Positions 1-6,250 of a DNA stretch of 9,963 nt are shown here, one piece after another; the first letter of the stretch is position 1; each line of letters starts with the position of its first letter. Source of the DNA: Pseudomonadota bacterium (GTDB taxonomy: Bacteria; Pseudomonadota; Alphaproteobacteria; Rhizobiales; Rhizobiaceae); assembly GCA_023422735.1 (NCBI GenBank), contig JAFAGL010000053.1:1-9963 (forward strand), read 5' to 3'. A program made the position numbers and the translations under genes. The notes under the pieces are model-generated. The model was given only the letters and a program-made list of their open reading frames with translations, had not been told where the DNA came from and ran no database searches.

Positions 1-1392
1 TCATTGCGGGTGTTGAAAGAGATCGGTGTCGACGTTTTGCATGAAGGCGCCAAGGAGATCATGAAGGCGCATGGCGCAGATGTTCGACCCGGTTCTGACC
101 GGGTGCGCTTCGACGCCGATATGATCCTCGATCTGATTTCCAATGCGCCTTCGGAATTCACGCTGCATGCACGCAACCCCGCGCACAACATCACCTTCGG
201 GGGCAACAACATCGTTTTCGCAATGGTCGCCTCAGCGCCCAATTGTTCGGATCTTGAAGGCGGGCGGCGCCCGGGCAATCAGAATGATTTCCGCAATTTT
301 TTACGACTGGCGCAATCGCACAATATCTTACATGCGACCGGCGGTTATCCCGTGGAACCGATCGATATCCACCCCTCGATGCGGCACCTGGAATGTATTC
401 GCGATCTCGCCACGCTCACCGACAAGGTCTTTCACATCTATTCGCTCGGCAAGGAGCGCAATGTCGACGGTATCGAACTGACACGCATCGCGCGCGGCAT
501 CAGCCACGAGCAGTTACAGCGCGAGCCGTCTGTTTTCACCATTATCAACACCAACTCGCCGCTGAAGCTCGACATTCCCATGATGGAGGGCATCATTCAG
601 ATGTCGTCTGCTGGCCAGGTCGTTGTGGTAACTCCCTTTACGCTTTCCGGCGCGATGGCGCCCGTCACCATTGCCGGCGCGCTGGTGCAGCAGAATGCCG
701 AGGCCCTGGCGGGGCTCGCATTCGCGCAAATGGTGAAGAAAGGCGCCCCCGTCGCTTATGGTGGCTTCACCTCGAATGTGGATATGAAGTCCGGCGCACC
801 GGCCTTCGGGACGCCGGAATACATGAAGGCGCAGATCGTGGGAGGCCAGCTCGCGCGCCGCTACAACATCCCTTACCGCACGTCCAACACCTGCGCTGCA
901 AACGCCGTTGATGCCCAGTCTGCTTATGAAAGCGTTTTCTCGCTTTGGGGCGCGATCCAGGGCGGCGGCAACTTCATGATGCATGCTGCCGGCTGGCTGG
1001 AAGGCGGTTTGCGAGCATCGTTTGAGAAGGTCATGCTCGACATAGACCTGTTGCAGATGGTCGCTGAATATCTGACACCGCTTGATCTTTCAGAGGATGC
1101 TCTGGCGGTTGACGCCATTCGCGATGTCGGCCCGGGCGGACATTTCTTCGGCACGCCACATACGCAATCTCGATACAAGAACGCCTTCTATTCTCCCGTT
1201 TTGTCGGATTGGCGCAATTTCGAGACCTGGGCAGAAGCCGGTAGTCCGACTGCGGTCGAAAAGGCAAACCGTGTCTTCAAGGAGAGGCTTGCAAGCTATG
1301 AGCAGCCGCCCATGGATCCCGCAATTCGCGAAGAACTCGATGCCTTTGTCGAGAAGCGTCGCGCTGAAGGTGGCGCGCCGACGGACTTTTGA
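1..1392 (+). CDS. MttB-family corrinoid methyltransferase (non-pyrrolysine), 5'-truncated by window edge
   Basis: Likely transfers a methyl group from a quaternary or tertiary amine to a corrinoid protein in the cytoplasm. The frame is open from base 1 to a TGA at 1390-1392 (463 residues). Family members have about 500, so roughly 40-60 N-terminal residues lie upstream; the TTG at base 4 is not the true start. Family signatures include SGAPAFGTPE (about 790-819), HAAGWLEGG (982-1008) and DVGPGGHFFG (1123-1152), then an HTQ motif. No in-frame TAG occurs, so this is not the pyrrolysine enzyme of methanogens. It resembles the group that includes glycine betaine methyltransferase MtgB. Fifty-one bases separate it from the dimethylglycine-dehydrogenase-like gene, probably one operon, which favours a substrate such as glycine betaine that yields dimethylglycine. 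A paralogue sits at the other end of the window. Family membership is firm; the substrate is inferred. Confidence 0.93.
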   Translation, partial: SLRVLKEIGVDVLHEGAKEIMKAHGADVRPGSDRVRFDADMILDLISNAPSEFTLHARNPAHNITFGGNNIVFAMVASAPNCSDLEGGRRPGNQNDFRNFLRLAQSHNILHATGGYPVEPIDIHPSMRHLECIRDLATLTDKVFHIYSLGKERNVDGIELTRIARGISHEQLQREPSVFTIINTNSPLKLDIPMMEGIIQMSSAGQVVVVTPFTLSGAMAPVTIAGALVQQNAEALAGLAFAQMVKKGAPVAYGGFTSNVDMKSGAPAFGTPEYMKAQIVGGQLARRYNIPYRTSNTCAANAVDAQSAYESVFSLWGAIQGGGNFMMHAAGWLEGGLRASFEKVMLDIDLLQMVAEYLTPLDLSEDALAVDAIRDVGPGGHFFGTPHTQSRYKNAFYSPVLSDWRNFETWAEAGSPTAVEKANRVFKERLASYEQPPMDPAIREELDAFVEKRRAEGGAPTDF

Positions 1393-1443
1393 ATCAACAT
1401 ATGAGCTTTTTCAATCAAACCCTGATCGTACGGACTTAAACGC

Positions 1444-4032
1444 ATGAAATCTCACGTCAAAGCGGTTGTCATCGGTGGTGGCGTCGTCGGCTGTTCGGTT
1501 CTTTATCACCTTGCCCGCGCCGGCTGGACCGACGTGATGTTGATCGAACGGTCGGAACTGACTTCGGGCTCTTCATGGCATGCGGCAGGTGGATTTCACA
1601 CGCTGAACGGTGATCCGAACGTCGCCAAGCTGCAGGCCTATACGGTGCAGCTTTACAAGGAACTCGAAGAGCTTTCCGGCCAATCCTGCGGCTTGCATCT
1701 GACGGGTGGCGCGATGGTGGCGGACAGCCCGGAGCGCATGGATTTTCTGCGCCTTGCGCATGCCAAGGGACGTTATCTCGGCATGGAAACCGAGCTGATC
1801 ACGCCTTCTGAAGTGAAGGCAATGTTTCCGCTCATGGACGAGAAGAATTTCGTCGGCGCGATGTGGGATCCGGTCGAAGGTCATCTCGACCCTTCCGGCA
1901 CCACGCATGCCTATGCCAAAGCTGCTCAGAAGCTCGGTGCAGAAATCGTTTTGCGCAATCCGGTCAAGGAGTTGACGCAGGATGCTGATGGAACGTGGAA
2001 TGTCATCACCGAACAGGGAACCGTGCGCTGCGAGCATGTCGTGAACTGCGGCGGCCTATGGGCGCGCGAGGTTGGACGCATGGTCGGCTTGGAGCTTCCG
2101 CTGCTGGCCATGGAGCATATGTATCTCCTGACGGACGACATTCCGGAAGTAATGGAATTCAATAAATCCACCGGCCGGGAAATGATCGGCGTGATGGATT
2201 TCAAAGGTGAGATCTACACAAGGCAGGAACGCAATGGCGTGCTGCTCGGAACTTATGAAAAGGCTTGCAAACCATGGTCTCCGGTGACCACGCCGTGGGA
2301 TTTCGGCCATGAATTGCTCGCGCCGGATCTCGACCGGATCGCGCCTTCGCTGGAGGTCGGATTCCGCCATTTCCCGGGTATTGAGAAGGCCGGGATCAAG
2401 CAGATCATCAATGGTCCCTTCACGTTCGCCCCGGATGGAAACCCGCTTGTCGGGCCGGTTCAGGGGCTGACCAATTTCTGGTGCGCATGTGCGGTGATGG
2501 CTGGGTTCAGCCAAGGGGGTGGCGTTGGGTTGGCGTTGTCGAACTGGATGGTGAATGGCGATCCGGGGTTTGACGTGTGGGGCATGGATGTTGCGCGCTT
2601 TGGGGAGTGGGCGACACTTCGTTATACGAATGCGAAAGTGCGTGAAAATTATTCGCGCAGGTTCTCGATCCGCTTCCCGAATGAGGAACTGCCCGCTGCA
2701 CGACCTGCACAAACCACGCCGCTATTTGACCAAATGGCAGCACAGAATGCGGTAATGGGAGACAGTTGGGGCCTCGAAACACCCCTTTGGTTCGCACCTG
2801 AAGGCACCGAGCCGAAAGACATCGTGTCTTACCGTCGTTCCAACGATTTCGAGCATGTCGGAAACGAGGTTCGGGCGACACGTGAGCGGGTGGGTGTCAC
2901 CGAGATCGCCAATTTCGCGAAATATGAAGTGTCGGGACAAGAGGCTGAGGATTTTCTTAATCGCTTGATGACGAACCGGATGCCGAAGCAGGGTCGGATC
3001 GTGTTGACGCCGATGCTGAACGAGTTTGGCAAGCTGATCGGTGACTTCACGATTACGAAGGCTGGCGACGAGCGGTTCATGATATGGGGATCATCGGCGG
3101 CCGCGAAATATCATATGCGCTGGTTTGAAAAACATCAGCCGAAAGATGGATCGGTGCGAATCCATCGCTTTGACCAGACGCTTGTCGGCTTGTCGATCGC
3201 AGGACCGAAGAGCCGCGAGGTTCTGGCAAGACTGACGGATGTGGACGTTTCGAATGCCGCGTTCCGGTTCATGGATTTCCGCGAGATGGCGGTTGGCGGG
3301 GCGCCCTGCATGGTAAACCGCATCTCTTATACGGGTGATCTGGGTTACGAGATCTGGATGCAGCCAGCCTATGAGCGGCTGGTTTATGCGGCGATCAAGG
3401 AGGCAGGTGCGGAATTCGGCATTGTCGATTTCGGAATGCGGGCTTTGCTTTCCATGCGCCTGGAAAAGAACTTCCCGACCTGGTTCCGGGAGTTGCGGCC
3501 GATCTATGGGCCGTATGAGGGCGGCATGGACCGGTTTATCAAGCTGGACAAGAACGACTTCATCGGGCGCGAGCAGGCAGCGCGCGAAAAAGCCAATGGG
3601 CCGACGCTGCGCCGCGTTTCGCTGATCGTGGATGCGATCGATGCCGATGTGATGGGCGATGAACCTATCTGGGCAAAGATCGGTGATACGGATTACGGCA
3701 CGGTTGAGCAGCCACATGGGTACGGCGCGCCGCGTTTCGATGCGAGCGGAGCGGCCTTGCCAAAGATTGGCCGGTCGAAGTCAGTTGAAGACAGCGATGC
3801 GGCAGCCATCCTTGGGATACGCGACGGCGATTGGCGGGTCGTGGGCTGGGTGACGTCCGGCGGATATGCGCATTTCGTGCAGAAATCGCTGGCTCAGGGC
3901 TATGTGCCCGCAGCCCTTGCGGAAGATGAGAGCGAAGGTCTGTTCGAGATCGAAATCCTCGGCAAACGCTGCAAGGCACGGATCAATGTGGAGCCGCTTT
4001 TCGACCCCGCCGCCGAGCGCATGCGCGCTTAA
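1444..4032 (+). CDS. FAD-dependent dimethylglycine/sarcosine dehydrogenase-like enzyme with GcvT domains
   Basis: An 862-residue fusion. It probably oxidises an N-methyl group of dimethylglycine or sarcosine and gives the one-carbon unit to tetrahydrofolate. The N-terminal DAO domain opens with a Rossmann GGGVVG motif (residues 11-16). SGSSWHAAGG follows (41-50), and His46 matches the histidine that carries covalent FAD in mammalian dimethylglycine dehydrogenase. An FAO_M-like linker precedes a GcvT domain from about residue 480, where Asp534 in NEFGKLIGD aligns with the catalytic aspartate of T-protein. A C-terminal GcvT_C domain has VTSGGYAHFVQKSLA from residue 803. Total length fits the family, but about 55 residues (744-798) replace what I recall as a very short loop in mammalian enzymes. 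The Shine-Dalgarno before ATG 1444 is weak (CGGA). It follows the MttB gene closely, so the two are likely co-transcribed. Dimethylglycine is the favoured substrate from context; sarcosine is the alternative. Confidence 0.92.
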   Translation: MKSHVKAVVIGGGVVGCSVLYHLARAGWTDVMLIERSELTSGSSWHAAGGFHTLNGDPNVAKLQAYTVQLYKELEELSGQSCGLHLTGGAMVADSPERMDFLRLAHAKGRYLGMETELITPSEVKAMFPLMDEKNFVGAMWDPVEGHLDPSGTTHAYAKAAQKLGAEIVLRNPVKELTQDADGTWNVITEQGTVRCEHVVNCGGLWAREVGRMVGLELPLLAMEHMYLLTDDIPEVMEFNKSTGREMIGVMDFKGEIYTRQERNGVLLGTYEKACKPWSPVTTPWDFGHELLAPDLDRIAPSLEVGFRHFPGIEKAGIKQIINGPFTFAPDGNPLVGPVQGLTNFWCACAVMAGFSQGGGVGLALSNWMVNGDPGFDVWGMDVARFGEWATLRYTNAKVRENYSRRFSIRFPNEELPAARPAQTTPLFDQMAAQNAVMGDSWGLETPLWFAPEGTEPKDIVSYRRSNDFEHVGNEVRATRERVGVTEIANFAKYEVSGQEAEDFLNRLMTNRMPKQGRIVLTPMLNEFGKLIGDFTITKAGDERFMIWGSSAAAKYHMRWFEKHQPKDGSVRIHRFDQTLVGLSIAGPKSREVLARLTDVDVSNAAFRFMDFREMAVGGAPCMVNRISYTGDLGYEIWMQPAYERLVYAAIKEAGAEFGIVDFGMRALLSMRLEKNFPTWFRELRPIYGPYEGGMDRFIKLDKNDFIGREQAAREKANGPTLRRVSLIVDAIDADVMGDEPIWAKIGDTDYGTVEQPHGYGAPRFDASGAALPKIGRSKSVEDSDAAAILGIRDGDWRVVGWVTSGGYAHFVQKSLAQGYVPAALAEDESEGLFEIEILGKRCKARINVEPLFDPAAERMRA

Positions 4033-4049
4033 ATACCCGTCTCGCATGC

Positions 4050-4074
4050 AGGGAAGCGGTCTCTCCGCTTCCCT
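4050..4074. terminator. Perfect hairpin between convergent genes, probable terminator without T-tract
   Basis: AGGGAAGCGG and CCGCTTCCCT form a perfect 10-bp stem around the loop TCTCT. It starts 17 bases after the stop of the FAD/GcvT gene and ends 9 bases before the stop of the convergent small membrane protein gene. Neither strand has a T-run after the stem, so it is not a textbook intrinsic terminator. Position and symmetry suggest it ends or stabilises transcripts from both sides. Confidence 0.6.
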
Positions 4075-4083
4075 CGATATTGC

Positions 4084-4251
4084 TCAATGCATTTCTTCCG
4101 GTTCGCGGTAAGCGCGCTCTGTCCCCTGCTTTTGCGCAACGCGTTCAGCCGTCGACAAACGTCTGCGGCGCAAAATGGCGTAAGCGAACACGATAATCAG
4201 AACGATCGGCCCGAGTACTGTTGCCAAGGCCCAAACGGATGGAAATTCCAT
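4084..4251 (-). CDS. Small single-pass membrane protein, 55 aa, function unknown
   Basis: The reading frame runs from ATG at 4251 to TGA at 4084-4086. A good Shine-Dalgarno (GGAG, 6 bases upstream of ATG) supports the start. The N-terminus MEFPSVW leads into one hydrophobic helix (about residues 7-27, ALATVLGPIVLIIVFAYAIL). An RRRR stop-transfer cluster (28-31) and a charged tail ending in REPEEMH follow. This predicts a short periplasmic N-terminus and a cytoplasmic tail by the positive-inside rule. I do not recognise a named family. It is the last gene of the apparent unit with the PhnD-like and desaturase-like genes, 21 bases after the former, with a hairpin directly before its ribosome-binding site. 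It could be an accessory or anchoring subunit for either neighbour; that is inference. It is short enough to be missed by gene callers. Confidence 0.72.
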   Translation of the reverse strand: MEFPSVWALATVLGPIVLIIVFAYAILRRRRLSTAERVAQKQGTERAYREPEEMH

Positions 4252-4260
4252 GATGATCTC

Positions 4261-4290
4261 CAAAGGGTTGCTTTAAAAGGCAACCCTTTG
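4261..4290 (-). promoter_or_regulatory. 11-bp perfect inverted repeat spanning stop codon of one gene and abutting the RBS of the next
   Basis: CAAAGGGTTGC and GCAACCCTTTG are perfect 11-base arms around an 8-base loop (4272-4279). On the minus strand the left arm encodes the last residues of the PhnD-like protein and the loop holds its TAA stop. The right arm ends one base into the GGAG ribosome-binding site of the small membrane protein gene. No T-run follows on either strand, so a simple intrinsic terminator is unlikely. A role in translational coupling, RNA processing or partial attenuation is possible. Confidence 0.6.
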
Positions 4291-5019
4291 CGCATCGGTA
4301 GGTTCCACGGCCAGCATTCCAGTCTCCGCAAGAGCGCGGCGAAGTTTTTCAACCCACGAAGCATGCGTTCTAGCGGTGATGAAGGGCAAACCAGGTCTTT
4401 TTGCCGTCCATCCAACGACACGTAGATTTTCGGCGCTCGGTTCAAATCGTTGCGCGAGCGCCCAACTCCGACAATCGACCGAACAGACATCAGCCTTTCC
4501 CTGCGCGACGGCCTGGATCGAGCGCCGATGTCCACCGGTTTCCACGCGTTCGGAAAAGATCCCCCGGCTTTCGCCCTGTGCTTCAAGATCGCGCTCAAAG
4601 GCAATGAGGCCTGACATCGAATCCTGCGAATTGAAGGCCAGACGTTTGTTGCGCATATCATTGATCGGCAAATGCGCTTCGCGGCCTTGCGGCGCGGGCG
4701 CATGTTGCACGTCCTTCGTTCGCATCAAGATTGCGCTCGAATAGAGTGCGCCCTGCCCGCCTTCGACATCGCTGTAATCGGGTTGTCCCAGAACGATAAC
4801 CTGAGCCTCCAAGCCCAGGCCCATCGGCCCCCAGCAGGTTTGTGCGATCAAGAGATCCGGATGCCGCCACAAAGAGTGAAGGTCAATCTCCCTTGCCAGA
4901 CGCTCAGGCGCAGGCAGTCCCTCGGCGATCAACGCGCTTCGCAAACGCGCCCATTGTTGATCGACCTCGCTCCGGCACTCGGGCCAATCATACATGGGGA
5001 AAGCGGCAATCAGCGTCAT
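4273..5019 (-). CDS. PhnD-like (phosphate/phosphonate-type) substrate-binding protein, no signal peptide
   Basis: A 248-residue protein resembling the PhnD/SsuA/transferrin-type periplasmic binding fold. Family-like features are LAFNSQDSMSG (127-137), equivalent to the N-x-S-x-SG ligand loop, and the second-lobe stretch GHRRSIQAVAQGKADV followed by CSVDCRSW (163-186), where the Asp in VDC is typical. Canonical PhnD proteins are about 300 residues with a signal peptide. Here MTLIAAFPMYDWPECR is not a signal sequence, and an in-frame TGA (5038-5040) stands just upstream, so no longer start exists. An AAGG ribosome-binding site lies 6 bases before ATG 5019. The product is therefore probably cytoplasmic, or works without a transporter; no permease or ATPase is nearby. 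It starts 51 bases after the desaturase-like gene and ends in a hairpin before the small membrane protein gene. The ligand is unknown. Fold call good, role open. Confidence 0.82.
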   Translation of the reverse strand: MTLIAAFPMYDWPECRSEVDQQWARLRSALIAEGLPAPERLAREIDLHSLWRHPDLLIAQTCWGPMGLGLEAQVIVLGQPDYSDVEGGQGALYSSAILMRTKDVQHAPAPQGREAHLPINDMRNKRLAFNSQDSMSGLIAFERDLEAQGESRGIFSERVETGGHRRSIQAVAQGKADVCSVDCRSWALAQRFEPSAENLRVVGWTAKRPGLPFITARTHASWVEKLRRALAETGMLAVEPTDAQRVAF

Positions 5020-5070
5020 GATCGCCTTGTCGAGCTTTCAACCACGTTTCGCAACCCGGAACACAAGTGA

Positions 5071-6084
5071 CTAGTCGTTGGAGGGTTTGGCCGGAACCGG
5101 CGCGGTCCCGCTGCCATGCACGCTATGCGAACGAAGTCGCGGCCGGAACGCGCGGCCAAGCTCGCGCGAACGTCGCAGAAAGGGATGTACGGTCGGCTCC
5201 TTGGCGCGAAACGCGTACGCCTTCAGCAACGCAAAGTAATTGGGAAACACGTATCCGCCATTCATCCGGTGCCATTCCTCGCGGCGCGCGCGATAAAGCT
5301 CGGGCAACCGGTACCATGCGGTTGTCGGATTCTTGTGGTGAACGAGATGCAGATTATTGTTGAGAAACAAGAATGCCAAAGGCGAACGTTCGATGATTAC
5401 CGTCCGGCCATCAGGCCGTTCCGACCATTGATGTTCAGCAAAGGTGCGGATGGCGATCAAGGATTGCCCCAGCCAAACCGGCACAAGAACGTAAAGCCAA
5501 AACGGCATGCCGAAGCCGTAATGAATAATCGGAAGGACCACAGCGAGACCAAGCAGGTGATGAAGCCATGCCTTACGAACCGCCTTGTCGCCAGCGCGCA
5601 GCAGCTTCAAATCTGTGGCGAGGAATGCGACATTGGCAAGCAGCGGCCCAAGCACGAAACGGCCCATCATCGTGTTGTTGACGGCCAACAGGGTTCGCAG
5701 AACGGCGGGAAGTTCTGCAAATTGCCACAGGGCACGATAATAGCTTTCCGGGTCATCGAACGGGTCGGTCAGATTCTCATCCGCGTGATGTTGCAGATGC
5801 AGCGTTTTGAAGCGTCGAAACGGATAAACGAGCCCAATCGGCAACCCCACAAGAATCTCATTCCAGATCGCCTTCCGAGTGGGGTGCCCATGACTTGCCT
5901 CGTGCATTAGCGAGGAATGCATGGCGATGGCCAGTGACAGGATGAACAGCGACAGGAGTTTGTGGTCCCACCATAACAGCGCACCAGCTAACAGCCATGC
6001 GGCGTAACAGCCTGCGATCAGCGCCAGAGTCGGATATTCGATTTGCGGCGCGCGTTTGCGCGCGGCAATTTGCTTGCTCGACAT
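5071..6084 (-). CDS. Membrane fatty-acid-desaturase-fold di-iron enzyme
   Basis: A 337-residue integral membrane protein of the desaturase/hydroxylase superfamily, which uses a histidine-ligated di-iron centre and O2. The three histidine boxes are present: HEASH (61-65, with His67 after it), HLQHH (96-100) and HLVHH (246-250), plus His218 in TFAEHQW. Hydrophobic segments lie at about 17-38, 42-60, 144-157, 175-188 and 194-212. The C-terminal 40 or so residues are basic, then Pro/Ser-rich, and probably cytoplasmic. ATG 6084 is preceded only by a weak GAGA. It is the first gene of an apparent unit with the PhnD-like and small membrane protein genes, and is divergent from the XRE regulator across a dyad-rich spacer. 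Lipid desaturation is the default reading. The surrounding betaine/methylamine genes make hydroxylation or demethylation of an N-methylated compound an alternative worth keeping open. Confidence 0.88.
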   Translation of the reverse strand: MSSKQIAARKRAPQIEYPTLALIAGCYAAWLLAGALLWWDHKLLSLFILSLAIAMHSSLMHEASHGHPTRKAIWNEILVGLPIGLVYPFRRFKTLHLQHHADENLTDPFDDPESYYRALWQFAELPAVLRTLLAVNNTMMGRFVLGPLLANVAFLATDLKLLRAGDKAVRKAWLHHLLGLAVVLPIIHYGFGMPFWLYVLVPVWLGQSLIAIRTFAEHQWSERPDGRTVIIERSPLAFLFLNNNLHLVHHKNPTTAWYRLPELYRARREEWHRMNGGYVFPNYFALLKAYAFRAKEPTVHPFLRRSRELGRAFRPRLRSHSVHGSGTAPVPAKPSND

Positions 6085-6106
6085 AAACTATCTCATTGCC
6101 CGTTTA

Positions 6107-6140
6107 GAAGTCCCCCGACTTCCTGACAGGATGGTGTCAG
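6107..6140. promoter_or_regulatory. Two abutting inverted repeats in divergent spacer, operator or leader hairpin candidates
   Basis: GAAGTC-CCCC-GACTTC (6107-6122) is followed without a gap by CTGACA-GGATGG-TGTCAG (6123-6140). Both have perfect 6-base arms. They lie 22-56 bases upstream of the desaturase start, so they are either operator sites for a dimeric regulator such as the adjacent XRE protein or hairpins in the desaturase 5' leader. Confidence 0.45.
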
Positions 6141-6152
6141 CATTACCCAGAC

Positions 6153-6165
6153 GCTGCAACGCAGC
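6153..6165. promoter_or_regulatory. Short inverted repeat GCTGC-AAC-GCAGC
   Basis: Perfect 5-base arms with a 3-base centre, lying between the two larger dyads of the divergent spacer. It is short enough to arise by chance and is listed because it forms part of a cluster. Confidence 0.25.
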
Positions 6166-6168
6166 ATT

Positions 6169-6193
6169 TGCGCACATCAGTTGATTCTGCGCA
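6169..6193. promoter_or_regulatory. Nested 25-bp dyad: TGCGCA ... ATCA-GT-TGAT ... TGCGCA, candidate operator
   Basis: Two copies of TGCGCAC start at 6169 and 6188, 19 bases apart; TGCGCA is itself palindromic. Between them lies ATCA-GT-TGAT (6176-6185), centred within one base of the outer pair. Such nested symmetry in a regulator's own upstream region is typical of an operator. It overlaps the possible -35 region of the XRE gene, which would suit autorepression. Confidence 0.5.
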
Positions 6194-6209
6194 CCAAAAA
6201 TTTCATATG
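6181..6209 (+). promoter_or_regulatory. Tentative promoter of the XRE regulator gene
   Basis: TTGATT (6181-6186) and CATATG (6204-6209) are spaced 17 bases apart and could serve as -35 and -10 elements, placing the start of transcription about 35 bases before ATG 6251. The -10 match is poor, so this is a suggestion only. Confidence 0.25.
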
Positions 6210-6217
6210 TTGTGAAA
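6201..6217. promoter_or_regulatory. Inverted repeat TTTCA-N7-TGAAA upstream of the XRE gene
   Basis: TTTCATATGTTGTGAAA has perfect 5-base arms and an AT-rich centre, 34-50 bases before the XRE start. It is the right size for a helix-turn-helix dimer site and overlaps the possible -10 region. Confidence 0.35.
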
Positions 6218-6250
6218 AGTGAACAAAATTGACCTTGCGAGGCTCTGTTT

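Noticed and set aside
1..1392. Pyrrolysine-containing trimethylamine methyltransferase
   Set aside because: There is no in-frame TAG in this gene or its paralogue at 8573-9963, so neither is of the pyrrolysine type in the part seen.
1401..1439. A 12-codon mini-ORF ending 4 bases before the FAD/GcvT start
   Set aside because: It has no Shine-Dalgarno sequence and no attenuator-like content; chance occurrence is likely.
2056..2712. A 218-codon open frame on the minus strand inside the FAD/GcvT gene
   Set aside because: It is a shadow of a strongly conserved protein; its composition (Arg, His, Pro-rich) is typical of antisense translation.
5116..5910. A 264-codon open frame on the plus strand opposite the desaturase gene
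   Set aside because: It is antisense to a protein with all three histidine boxes, has no recognisable domain and no good ribosome-binding site. Long antisense frames are expected in GC-rich codon use.
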